A DNA stretch of 64,000 bases. It comes from Pseudeuparius sepicola. Its lineage: Eukaryota > Arthropoda > Insecta > Coleoptera > Anthribidae. The position numbers were made by a program, and so were the translations under genes. The DNA is taken from NCBI GenBank assembly GCA_963920635.1, contig OY987298.1:20927647-20991646 (forward strand), given 5' to 3'. The notes beneath the pieces are model-generated. The model was not told the DNA's origin. It saw only the letters and a list, made by a program, of their open reading frames with translations, and searched no databases. Shown here piece by piece: positions 31,112-42,672 of this stretch (position 1 is the stretch's first letter; every line of letters starts with the position of its first letter).

Positions 31112-32922
31112 TATACCGTACTTTCACCGTTTTAGTAGACATAGCCATGGCTGGGCGGCGCGCCGCCGTGTATTCGGCTAGGTTCGTCAGTCGTTGGCGG
31201 GGGGTGGGGGTGCTCGCAAAACTCGACTGATAAGCGGTGCGGGACTACTGTGTACTCCCCCGCGCCAACGACTGACAAACCTAGCAGGACGCACGGCGAC
31301 GCGCGGCCTATTCACCTATGTCTACCAAAACGGTGAGAGGACGGTATAGTTAGGTCTATGTAGGTATATAATGAGCGTCAAACAATTACGGACCATTCCC
31401 ACTACACAAAACAATCGATATAGTGACAATAATGTTGGCGTGCAGATATTTGGTAATTTATGAATGAATTGATTCGTCTATATTGTTTTTTTATAAATAT
31501 GTCTATGGAATCTAGAGTTGATCTGATTGCTGCGTCATCTCTCAGAGAGTACCAGTCACTGCAATCGAATTTGCGCGTTAACAGTTGACCAAGTTTCGGT
31601 GGCGTAGAGTTGGTTTTTATTGGCAAAAATATTAAAATTCCGTCATTTAAGAATAACTTAAGTAACCAAGATGTTCTTTTATAGTCTGTATACAAACCGA
31701 AGAACATTACATTATCGATTGTAAACTCGATAAAGAGGTGCTGCAAGTGCATTAAAACTCGTTTAATTTCACCGATCTAGTATGGAATAGAGTGTCCCAC
31801 TTGAAAAGCTATGCGCCTCTACCTCCATCTCCACATTATTTAAAAATCCAGCTGCGTCGCATTCTTCATCTCCAAATCCTTCCTGAGCCGGAAAATAGAA
31901 AACCGGGAAAATGTAATTAGTGCGGCATGCACAACACAACAAAGCTTAGGGCCGGCGGTACGAGGATTTTAATTCGGTTTTAGCTATCGAAAAGACTGAT
32001 TAAAACTTTATGTGGGCTTTTTGTTGTGCGGACCCTCCGGTTTGTTATTGTTGCCGCAGTGGAGGAGTTTTGTTCGGCCTCTCCACCCAGTCGGGGTTGC
32101 GGGAGAATTTCGAAAATACACATTAGATTTTCCTCGACACACTTCGACACAAATTCGTTGATTTACTTTTCTCTTTATATTGCTAGTTACAATCTGGACC
32201 AACATTAAATTAAAGACCCGAGCATGACGTCATAATTTCATTGTTGTTTTTTATCTAGAATGGCGCTTGTACACGGAAAAATAGGTACTTGTTATACGTT
32301 ATAAGTACAGTGCTAAAGTTTTACACTTAAAAACCTTTAAAAAAAATAGCAGTGTCGAACGCTTGAAATAGTGGTACGCAAAGGTCTTTATAGACCGGGA
32401 GATAGTGACAGATTTTTGGACGTGATTTTACTCAGTATGCCTTGCAAAGGGCATTATGTGGCACATATTCTCACAATAATAAGGTACGAATCAGAAAGTC
32501 ATCCTATGGGTTCTTCATGTGAAAAACTGAGTTTTCAATTATTCGAAAAATATGAGTTTTGATATGATTTTATGCAGGCTGCCATGTGTTTTATAATGAA
32601 GTTCAAAATAGAAAATTCCTCGAAAAACCATAGGCATACCGTTAGGGTGGGTCCAAAGGGCTATTATTGCCATGTGATCTTGTATTTTAATAATTAATTT
32701 TTCCACGTTTCTGAACAGGCTGCCAATGAGAAGTATGCATGTTCTTGTTATGAAAATTCTGAAAAAAGGATGGCATACCTTTCGCGCATGTCCAAGTACT
32801 GTTTAAATTGTCCTTTTTCTCCTTTGTCCTTTTTTCAGCATTTTCAAAACAAGAACTTGCATACTTCTCATTGGCAGCCTGTTCAGAAACGTGGAAAAAT
32901 GTCTACTAAAACGGTGAAAGTA
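31112..32922. repeat. 1.79-kb dispersed repeat, copy 2, with 24-bp outer inverted repeats
   Basis: Matches 15490-17273 almost base for base through 32900. In this copy the right end continues into 22 further bases (32901-32922). Together with the preceding AT these are the exact reverse complement of 31119-31142 (TACTTTCACCGTTTTAGTAG and four more). The copy therefore has perfect 24-bp terminal inverted repeats. A 237-bp foldback is at its left end (31112-31348). A 116-codon minus-strand frame (31402-31752) and 60-65-codon frames are shared with copy 1. Confidence 0.85.
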
Positions 32923-33239
32923 AGAGATAAAGTGCTGAAACAGTAAATAAACGTGGCGAAACAAATTGTTTCTTAAGCTTAAAGTGTTTAGATTGGCAAT
33001 ATTTCAAGATAAGGGTAGGCGTTAGTGTATTGTATTTGTGCTTTCATTTTTAGCGGAGTGGTTCGCAGTTTTGATTAAAAGATACAGAAATAAAAAAAGT
33101 ATATTACAAGGTTATAGGTGTCGGTTGTAACACATAGTACTATGGTGTCGATGGTAACGTGTTGCAATAATTGTATTTACTTTATTGACATATTTTATTT
33201 CATACATATCATATTTTCTATATAGTTCACTTTGAAAAA

Positions 33240-33870
33240 ACTGCAAAGGACCTTCGTCTAGCGCTTCAGTTTGCAATTGTTGAAGCACCACTACCTTTAG
33301 CTTTAGCCACTACGCCATCAGATATTCTAGCTGGCTTCTCTTGCTCCGGCATTCGGTCTTTTAATCGAGAAATATTTCAAAATTGTGATAGTCTGCCATC
33401 TACTGTAACTGACAGACCACTAGATAACGAGCATGAAAACCAAACAAATTCACCAACAGTTTAAACGAAAGTCATCCAGGACCATCGACAGCCAGAGGCA
33501 CTACTCCTTCGCCACAATAACAACCGACAGCATTCATTGCACCTGGTATTCTGAAACCATTTCCTAAAGCAGATCACTCTAAACCCAGGAGAGGGACGAA
33601 TGAAAAGAAAAATTGCAATATTGACCGGCACTCCAGAGAAGATCTCATTGAAGAACAAAATTTAAAGAAAAAAGTTACAGTAAAACTCAAAATTGGCCAC
33701 GATGGCACAAAAAAATCCGCAAGTTTCATAACTGATAAAATTAGAAGCAAACTATTGAAAATATTTTTAAAAAAGCCAGTAGAAAATTACTCTTCAGATT
33801 CTTTAGATGATACCACTTTCTATGTGATCTGGACTATATTTTTGTGAGTATAGAATATTGGATACAATAA
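33240..33870 (+). pseudogene. pogo/Tigger-like transposase C-terminal fragment
   Basis: Plus-strand reading gives ILAGFSCSGIRSFNREIFQN and LPSTVTDRP, equivalent to the SGFR.TGI.P.NR..F segment C-terminal to the pogo DDE domain. After a stop it continues with FIAPGILKPFPKAD. In a second frame there follows RKIAILTGTPEK, the typical basic tail. Frameshifts and stops show decay. The catalytic core is not present because the insertion at 31112-32922 and deletions removed it. Confidence 0.75.
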
Positions 33871-34062
33871 TTCTGATGACGAATAACAAATTCAATATTC
33901 TTATAATCGTTCAAACATGTAGGTGACTTCGTTAGTGATGGTTAGATGGTTGTTACAATTATTAACACCGTCCTTGTTATTATTAACACCAGATAGGTGG
34001 CAGTTGTAACAGTTGTCGAATAAAAACGTAATTTTTTTTACAATTGACACCGGTTTCCCCTA

Positions 34063-36840
34063 CACAACTCAATCCTGTCACTAGTTTCAATAAAAGAGTG
34101 ACTTTTGTGCGGAGAAGGACGAAGTTTGTCGAAAACCATACAAGTTAAAGCAACTTCTAAACCATCAAACTTCATATAATAATTATACACTCTATTTTAA
34201 TTATTTTGAAAAGTTCCAACGTGGGACGACGGCGTCATCAGTACTCCAGTTGTTTTCTTGTCCAATTTGGACGACACTAACCCCTTTCAATGGGTATTAA
34301 ATATACAAGGTGTTTAACAAACCTCTCTGACAAAAGGCAGGAGGTGAATTTTCGCCCAATTTTAAGACGGAAATGTGGTATAAAATTTAATTATGGCCAT
34401 CCGTCACTACAAAATGGATAGGAGGAAATTCCAATTATCCATCCATCCAATTATAAAACAAAGACAGACACGTTAAGCGCTTCCTTCGCTCGGTATAAGG
34501 GTGATTGAACACATCATCATCCTAAGGTAAAGGATATGCAATCAAAATCGACAAATCATAGTAAGCTTTCTCCGGAGCATATTGACGTGGTGGAAGATCA
34601 AGCAACCATTGAATTTATTTTATTCCAAAACGTCAGTGTGATCAGTCAATTTATTTTCACCGTTTATCCTATGGCGCCTTGTACTAACTACTTATCTCAT
34701 CCCATCCGAATTTTGTACCTGTCTCACTTCTCCAAGTTCGCTTAACAAGATTTAATAAATACACCAGACAGTTTCAATTTTTCATCTGACAGTTCGTTCG
34801 AAGTGGAAAGTAGAAAACCGGAAAATCTAATTAGCGTCATGAATAACAAAGCGGAAGACCGAGGATGTATAAAGACTTTAATCCTGTTTCAGTTACTGAA
34901 AAGAATGATGAAATCTTTTTATCGGGCAGACCCTTGGTTTGTTATTTGTTGCCAGTAGAAAAGGATTGTTGTTGATCTACGCAGTGCTGATTGCGGACTT
35001 ATTCAACCTCTATCATCTGTTTTATTAACATAGCTAAAGAAATTAAATGTAATTATTTATTTGGGTTATTCTTGAAGACTATTACATTAGTAAATCGTTT
35101 ATAAAATACTCTCTAGGTAACACGATTTTGCTAACCTAGCTAGAGTGTGCAGTTAATTCAGAGCTGTTTACTCACATTGATTTAGTATCCGAGTTTCGCA
35201 CCTGCATCGCCTTCATAAATACATCCACTTCGCTTCGAACGAATCAATAAATTCAACGGAAAATCCCAAACTTCGCATTTTTCATCTGTCAGTTCCTTCA
35301 AGCTGGAAAATAGAAAACCGACGAAATTAATTAATGCGCCATGCACAACAAAGCGGACGACTGGACGGTATGATTATAAAAGTTAACAGGACGTAAAAAT
35401 GTGAAAACTAACGGACATCCTTATGGGGGCCGAATTTTAGCATTAACAGCCATTCCAATCAGAACAGATTGCTCTCCTTCACAACATTCAGTTGTCTGTT
35501 CTTAAGTCGTTTATATTTAACCCTCACAGCTTGCCGGGATCACTGGGTGCGGGAGTCGCGAAGCGCAGAAGAAAGACAGCAGGTACAAACTAGGGTGATG
35601 TTTATTCTTGCACTCACAGATATGCCTCTAACAGTATTTGGACCATGGCGGGGGTAGCGCGGACTGTGGACCGACGCGGCCGATAGTACGTGGAAGTGAC
35701 CGGGACGCGAGCTGCGCCCTTGACCCGACGCGACGGCGGGGTGCCGCTACTGACCCACTGACGTCTTCAACAGTGCCCAGGGGCGCTGTCGTCTGCCCCT
35801 CGGAGCCCGACCTGAACAAGGAGGCTACTTAAACGGGATCCATTGCCAGGTCAGACCACCGAGGGTGGTCAGTGATCGAGTAGCTGATAATAAGCGGGGC
35901 TTACTGATGCCCAGCCTGTGGCTGGTGCCGGATTTATACTCGCAGGTTTTGCCGACTCGGCGATTGGACTTTGATTTATCTAATGTTTATCTTATCGAGT
36001 AATCCTCGTATATTTTGTTATTGATTGTCCCCTGTATTTGTATAATGTTATCTTTATTTGTTATGATTCAGTAGAAGTAAGTTTGAATGGTTTGGTCATC
36101 GGTCCACAGATGTCACTTTGTTGACACAATGCGAAAAATTACCGCAGATATTGGACTTGCGTTACAACAAATGCAGTCCACTCTATATTTTCTCAAATTT
36201 GCCATATTATTTGTCGAAATGTATCTACCTACCCAACCCACCGGGAATTATGATATCATTGCTTTTATCATTGTCTGTTTGAACAAACGTATCCAATTAT
36301 TGAAAAAAATCACAAATGCCTCTAATTATACCTAATTCGATTTGTCTGTTGTTTTATTGAAAACATCCATTAATCTTACATTCTTAATGTTATCGTATCC
36401 TGGGTTATGGAGATTTACATGCAGGTCGCTTTACCAGTCTGCATGGTGACCTTAGTACAAGCCCCCAATCCAGAGGTTGTGCTGACTGAAGCTGCAAATG
36501 TGCTGTTAACTCCTGCCTGGACTTCATTTGTTGCTTCCCAAATCATGAATACATCCTTTTGATTTGGTTAACGTTACATCCTACTGATCATTGCTAAATA
36601 GCATGAAAGACTTGAATACAGTTTCTATTTTTTTGTTTGTTTTGAGGCACTGCCCATTTAGGCCAGGGAAATTACGGTAAAAAATAACGAAACCTAGACA
36701 AAATTCATAACCGCGCATTTTTATAATGCCATCACAAAATATTGGTAATAAATGAACGCCAGAATTGTTTTTATACAAAATAAATATACGCGTGTGGGCG
36801 TTTTTTATAAAAATACATTTTCTTGTTGTAATAAAGGCGA
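34063..36840. repeat. Non-coding sequence with diverged relatives of the 1.79-kb repeat
   Basis: Blocks at about 34786-34990 and 35255-35370 share GGAAAATAGAAAACCG and flanking similarity with 16245-16440. They look like older copies spaced about 470 bp apart. A GC-rich stretch (35530-35960) has no recognisable gene. The overlapping 62-64-codon frames there lie on both strands and are not convincing. Confidence 0.5.
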
Positions 36841-38196
36841 CATAAATATTAACTGCGAATTTTAAGCTGCATTAATTAGTAAGTAAGGTATATAAAGTTG
36901 AGATTGATAAATTAAACAGATTACGTTTGCGCAAGTATCCGAATGATCTAAAAAGGACATTTTGCGTAATATTTTGTTGGGCAAAAATATTAACTGCGTT
37001 TTTATTATTTATAATTACCTTAAAAATCAAGTATTAACAGTTTGTCCTGAAATTAAACATATTGTTTCGCCGGAAATCGCTGTCTTTGAGAGCAAAATTA
37101 TTAACTGGCTGATTTTTGTTAAACTTTGTAAGTGGATACTAAGTCTTGTTAAATTTTTTGAAATTAAACAAAAATTGGTAACGGAAGTATTTTGAAATGA
37201 CAAATGACAGTTGACCTACATGCGCCGTAAATAAATTAGTGATGGGAATAATCGGGATATTTTCATCATCGAGATATTAGTAACATTGAGTGTTTCATAA
37301 TCGAAATAATAATTCGAGATATTAATCGAATTATATATCGATTTTTATATTTATGTCTCGGTCGGTTCGGTGTCAACCGATTTCGAATATTTCGAATATT
37401 TATATTTATTTTCGAATATTTATTCTAAATATTGATACTATTTTTTAATTTTTGGCGAATGAACCGGGATTCTACCTACTATACTCGCAACTTGCAACAA
37501 AATACAACAGCCAACCGTTGGGTGAACTTCAGTCAACGAGCCAACGGTTTGCATTTTCCAGCGTTTTCTATATTTATCTCTCTTCAACTTAATAGTTAAT
37601 AGCCTTCACACTTTCTCAGTCTCTCTCGTCGGTACGAGAATTCGAGTTCTCGGCGTTCGGCTTCGATTTCGATTTTAGTAATATTAATTTGGCGTTTCAA
37701 GTTTCAACTCGACGTCTCGCTCTCGATTCGTAAGATCTCGACAGTCGACAGTGTACACTACTATTTTAGTACTACTAAAAAATTATAAATAATTCGATTC
37801 ATTCTATAATCGAATTATTCGAATTATTTAATTCGATTCTTCCCATCACTAAAATAAATGTTTAATTTCACTATACGTGATTTAATATAGTTATATTGTA
37901 AAAAGTGAAACAAAAAAAACAGTTAATATTTTTCCCTATTCTATACCAATGAGAAATGACAGCTGACGTACAAGCGGCTCAGATAAATGTTTAATTTTGT
38001 ATAAGTTACATTCTATTTGTTAAAGTGAATGATTTGATCATCTGCAATAAAAACGTAGTTAATATTTTTGCTTTTGCCGAAATAGAAAATTATCCGATTT
38101 TTATCTCTCTTTGTCGATCTAAGTTACTTCCATATTCTTAAAATGTTTAATTTCTTAATATACCTATGTTAGCAAGGGAAGTTTTTTACCTAAGGG
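36841..38196. repeat. Diverged ~130-bp tandem repeats around a hAT MITE
   Basis: The phrase (A)GTTAATATTTTTG or its variants recurs at about 36850, 36985, 37095, 37920 and 38060. It often accompanies AATGTTTAATTT and GAAATGACAGCTGAC. The series resumes beyond LTR element B at 46910-47080. Element B and the hAT MITE (37237-37851) therefore both inserted into an older tandem array. Confidence 0.55.
37237..37851. mobile_element. 615-bp hAT MITE with perfect 8-bp target duplication
   Basis: Ends are TAGTGATGGGAA and TTCCCATCACTA. AAATAAAT occurs immediately outside both ends (37229-37236 and 37852-37859), the 8-bp duplication length of hAT transposases. The interior is rich in TCGAATATT and TCGAATTATT motifs and does not code. 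Confidence 0.92.
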
Positions 38197-38421
38197 AGTT
38201 AAATTAACTATTTCGAAAAATACGTTTTTAAAACAATTTATTTTGACAGTTACAGCAGGGCAGCGATTCACGCTACAAGACAAGACAAGACTAGATATAC
38301 ATGGAGCAGAGCTCATATTTATAAGTATACAAAAAGCAAGCTTAGCCTACACGTGCCCGCGCACTCAGCACTTTGTCCGCACTTTTACACAAACGGGATC
38401 ATTGTTCATACGGCCATAACT
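38197..38421 (-). repeat. 3' LTR of element B
   Basis: 225 bp with gypsy-type ends AGTTA...TAACT. No difference from 46670-46894 was seen. AGGG target duplication adjoins at 38193-38196. Confidence 0.95.
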
Positions 38422-38432
38422 CCTCCACCCTT
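38422..38432 (-). promoter_or_regulatory. Polypurine tract, element B
   Basis: The minus strand reads AGGGTGGAGGA immediately before the 3' LTR, as expected for plus-strand priming. Confidence 0.8.
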
Positions 38433-38443
38433 AGAGGAAAATA

Positions 38444-40124
38444 TCAACCTGGAGGGTTGTTTTTCCGTTTCTTCTTTCTTCTCCACCATTTCGAACTTAA
38501 CTTGTCTTTTTTTTTTTTTATACATCTTCTCTGGTATATCTTCCATATTATATATGCAGTAATTAATAATAAAATAATGATAATACTAGTGGCAAATCCA
38601 TAGCTTAAGGTGTGAATTTTCTGAATGTCGGGAACTTGCAGAAGTGTAGACTTTTCTTGTAATTTATGAATATCTTCCAAATTAATTGTTTGTAGTTGAA
38701 GAGGTTTCGCTCGTAGATAATTAAAGTTGACTTCGTTGACTTGGATTTCGGGTAAATTAAATGGTTTTCCTTTAATTTCCTCTTTTCTATTAATAAATTG
38801 GAAATCTTTGACTTTAATTTCACAATTTTCTGGTAGATGGATCAAATTTCGTTCGTTAATAATTTTGATTTCTTCTTTGTTCTGACATTTTGTTGAAATT
38901 TTTAATGTTTCCTCGGCGGGAATGGCGATGACATATTCGCTGTTGACTGGTTGTATTATTGGGTTAATTAAGTTGATTGATAAACCATGACAAAATTTTC
39001 CTTCGGCTTCTTTTATCATGGAGATGATACATTCATTTGAGTGAGGCGTGAGTAAATTTTGACAAATGTAGAAATGTTGGTTTGAGCCAAGTACAAGGTA
39101 GGGATGACTCGGGATAATAATTGAATTTTTTATAGGAATTGGGAATAATCGATAAGTTTGGAAATTTTCGTGTAAGAAAATTGGAAAGTGGATTGCAAAT
39201 ATAATTTTGTCATTTTTAAAATTTACTTGAATTCCAGCAATTTGGTAGTAAGAGATAACATTTTTTAATTTTAAAATAGAGTCAGTAGGATATAAATTTT
39301 CCAATGATTTAATCATAGAACGTAATTGTGAAGAGGGGATAATAGAACTATGTAAGGTATTTAGTTTTGCGAACATTATCGCGTTTTCCAAGTTATCTAG
39401 AAAAGTCACCAAATTTTGACAATTAAGGATAGTTTGATCTAAAATATTTTGTGCTTGCAAGTATGCTGAAATGTCGTTAATCGTTTTATTTATATTCAAC
39501 TCAAAATTTTCTAATCTTTCTTTTATTAAATTTTGGTTTGATTGTAATATAGTTATAGTAGAATTATAGTTATTAATAAGCTGTTTGGTCAACGAAATTT
39601 GTAAAGAAACTTCCTTTGTAAAGGATTGTTGATTGTTTTGAAGGGCGTAAATTGCTTTTTCATATTTTTCACCGTCGTCGGAATCTAGCGTTCCAAAAAG
39701 CCATTTGGAAGCTTTGCCTATTATGTTTACTAAGCCTCTTTTATTATGTTATGTTATCTAACTTCCTTTCTACTTCCATTATTAAGTATTCTACATGCTG
39801 TAGTAAATTATATAGAACATTAGAGTATGAGTTAGTAGTAATTTCTGATATATTACTCTTATTTAAGGATAACTTTATAATAGTGTAAAATTTTCGAATA
39901 TTATTAAGCTGTTTAATTATAGGGTTAAATCTAATATAATGAATAAAAGTGTGTTTGGTTTTTACAATCTTCGTATCTCCTAGCTGAAAGGGTAGCAAAG
40001 GAGTTTTTACCGGAGTAAATGTCATGTCACTCGTCGTCAGTACTGGAGTCAATGTTAATAATATTGTCGTTGTCAGGAATAACATGACTGCACGAAGGTT
40101 CATTTTTGATTTTCCTGCAAACAA
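38444..40124 (-). pseudogene. env: Envelope-like glycoprotein, element B, frameshifted
   Basis: The N-terminal part (40124-39744) has a signal peptide (MNLRAVMLFLTTTILLTLTP, Met at 40103) and an ectodomain start. A stop occurs after about 126 residues. In another frame the sequence continues with NKRGLVNIIG, a cleavage motif and glycine-bearing segment like the one in element A. It then runs through the long frame 39592-38444. That frame holds ectodomain helices, a transmembrane helix (ATSIIIILLLITAYIIW) and a basic tail. The break is a single frameshift near 39750. The N-terminal frame overlaps pol by 25 nt, as in element A. Confidence 0.85.
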
Positions 40125-42549
40125 GGAATCAAATTAGGTTTCGGCCTTTTTAGTTGCGATTTATGAATTATTTTATTGTCATAAGTTTTAACTTTTGTTC
40201 CTAAATCTTCTTCAATTTGAATTTTCAAATGTTTTGGTTTAGTTTTATCTCTTAGTGATGCCTTATTTTTCTGAAATTGAGTAGTATAAGGTTCGTAATT
40301 TTGTGGTTCTTCTCTATCTTTATTGTGTCTTGTATTTTGTTTATATTTTTCACTTAATGATACCTCATGAATTTTGTCAAAAATTATTTTTAATTTATTC
40401 TTACGTTCGTCTATGTACTGATTTAATATTATTTCATCCGTAATATCAAAGGGGTCGAGTGCATTTGTATGACCTGTAACGATATCAAAAGGCTTTTGTT
40501 TTGTTACGCTATGAGTGGAATTATTGTATCCTAGTATAGCATACTGCATTAATTGTTTTATATTTGAGTTCGGATGAGTAAGTTTAAGTACGCGTATACT
40601 ATCAAGTAATGTGTTATGCAATCTTTCTACGGGGCTGTTACTTGTCGAGTTACCGGGTGTAGTGAAATGTAATTTAACGTTATGAAGTTTACAAAAATCA
40701 GATAAAAGAGTTGTTTTAAATTCAGTACCATTGTCACATGTTATTGACTTGGGTATGCCAAAATGAGAAACAAAAGTGAAGATTCCTTCAATCACATCAG
40801 TAGAATTACAAGATTCTAAGTAATAAGCTTGTGCATATTTTGAAAAAACATCAATTATGATTAGAAATTTATTCCCTAAGACTTGAAAAGTATCCATATG
40901 GACAGATTCAAAAGGTTGCGAAGGAGTAGGGGTAAATGCAAATTTAATTTTAGGTGGATTCCTGTCATATTTAGAGTCACAATATTCGCATTTATTAATA
41001 TATTCAGTTATATCGATTTTCATGTTTGGCCAATAATATAATCTTTTCAAAGCTAATAAGGTTTCATTTATGCCTCTATGACATGTCTTTGTTTCATGAT
41101 GGTATTGTAATAATTCTTGTTGTCTATCTCTTTCAGTAATGTCAGTTAAGAAAATATTAGAGAAATTAAGTTTATATGCATGATTTTTGAAAGTTTTTGC
41201 TAGTAAATTGCAGATTCTCGGTTTCAAATCAATTTCACTTTTTTGAATATAAATACTGTAAACTGATTTTGGATTTATATACTCTTTGAAAAATTTAATT
41301 AATTCATAAGCGTAGTTTTTTAATGTTAGATTGACAGTTAGCCTCATTTTATTGGGAAAAGGGTGTGTTTTGATAACGTGGTATCTTCCTGAATCTTTTA
41401 GAATAAATATAATTTGATTTGTGTAAGTATTTAAGCAATTTTCGGTTATTGGAATAGTTAAAATTGGGTCTTCAATAGCAGAGTGAACTGTAGAGACTGG
41501 GGTATTGTGATAAACTGTTTCAATTTCACCTGTGGGTTTTATACGTATATCCGAAATAATATTTATTTTTGGCCTAACTCTGTCATTATTTTGATATTCA
41601 TGATTGTCATTTATATCCGGGTTTTCTTCGGGGAATTCAGATTCTAAATACTCTCTTATTTCATCATTGGTTATAGGGTTATTCAAAAATCTATGAATTT
41701 CTTCATCAATATCACCGGGATTTCCTAAAATTGACTGATTCTCAATAGCGTTAAGGTCATTATTATTTCGACTTTTCCTAATTTTTTCTTTTTGTTGTCT
41801 CAAAAATTCATTCAGCTTTAACTCAAATTCTAAATCTGCATTACTCGCTTGAACATTATTTTCGGGAATATATTTTACTGTTATTTCATTTTCGTTAACT
41901 GTACGTTCTCTATAGAATTTTATCGGTTCCTCAAAATTAACTGTGCGTTGATTTTCATCTATAGAAACTTTTACATTTTTTGGTAAACCGTATATAGGTT
42001 CAGGTGGGTCTTTGTTTGTAGAGAATATTGGGTAACTTTCTAAAATATCATTGTTTATAGAACAAATAATTATTTCTACTGGTATAAATTCAAAAATAAA
42101 ATTAATCATTGTTTTAATTATGTTCCAGTCTAGCTGGTCAAGTCCGCATCTGATTTTTGGCATTGCTAAGTATCTGATATTATTTTTAATTATATGATCT
42201 CTTAAATTTCTAAGACATTTGAACACATTATAGTATGTAGGTTTCTCGTAAAAGTACTTTTTGGTTATTAAATAATAAACAAATAGTTTTTTGTCATTTA
42301 AAATTGCTATTTGACCTATCTTCATATTTTGGTTTCTTAAATATTCAATATTATTATACCTCTCTCTAAACTGTAGGGCTATCCCAGCGCCTAACTTAAA
42401 ATCTTCTGATACACAGTGAGCTAAAGAATATGTTTCAGGCATTTCAAATAAATCCTTCCTAACTTCTATAATTTTATCGCTATTATTATCGGTATTTTTC
42501 CTAAATTCTTGATATTCTGAGTCGATATCATGAAATAGAAAATTATTAA
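40100..42549 (-). CDS. pol: Pol B, second part: macro domain and integrase (separated from RT by a palindrome)
   Basis: The frame is open upstream of the first Met (42442), up to the palindrome. The macro domain (about 42480-42055) has KDLF, AHCVSED, LGAGIA, IGQIAIL, YYLITK, KPTY (Lys 67 from the Met) and RCGLDQLDW (Asp 102). A long acidic, Asn-rich linker follows (about residues 130-310), then an integrase tether. The zinc finger H-H-C-C (HHETKTCHRG...CEYCDS) is next. The catalytic domain has the three acidic residues in HMDTF, CDNGTEF and SNSPVERLH. The C-terminus is basic, ending at 40100. This was one polyprotein with 42673-44940; the palindrome and flanking direct repeat separate them. 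Confidence 0.88.
42055..42480 (-). other. Macro domain (TARG1/OARD1-like) inside Pol B, between RNase H and integrase
   Basis: About 140 residues with the same motif series as in element A, including the lysine of KPTY and aspartate of GLD. Residue identity with the element-A domain is moderate by eye. The two domains are therefore clearly related but not recently copied from each other. It is in frame with integrase. Confidence 0.88.
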
Positions 42550-42669
42550 TATAGTTTTCTTTTGGTTACTGGGTTGGCGACCATTAATTACGCATTTTTA
42601 AAAATTTTTAAAAATTTTTAAAAATGCGTAATTAATGGTCGCCAACCCAGTAACCAAAAGAAAACTATA
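42550..42669. repeat. Perfect 120-bp palindrome interrupting pol B
   Basis: The arms (TATAGTTTTCTTTTGGTTAC onward) are exact reverse complements meeting at a TTTTTAAAAA-rich centre near 42609. A 12-bp direct repeat, AAAATTATTAAT, flanks the insertion block (42539-42550 and 42712-42723). The codon phase of the repeat is the same on both sides, so the insert is what splits pol. Confidence 0.9.
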
Positions 42670-42672
42670 ATA

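Larger units (their letters stand above)
30941..34060 (+). mobile_element. pogo/Tigger-like DNA transposon relic with TA duplication
   Basis: The left end GGGGAGACCGGTGTTGATTG and the right end (inverted) GGGGAAACCGGTGTCAATTG form terminal inverted repeats, each next to TA (30939-30940 and 34061-34062). A decayed transposase C-terminus is at about 33240-33870. The interior between about 31112 and 32922 is occupied by the 1.79-kb repeat. GGTGTCGATGGTAAC and GGTGGCAGTTGTAAC look like subterminal repeats. Confidence 0.75.

Noticed and set aside
35469..35832. Overlapping 62-64-codon frames in GC-rich DNA
   Set aside because: Open on both strands at the same place, as expected for GC-rich sequence by chance; no motif.
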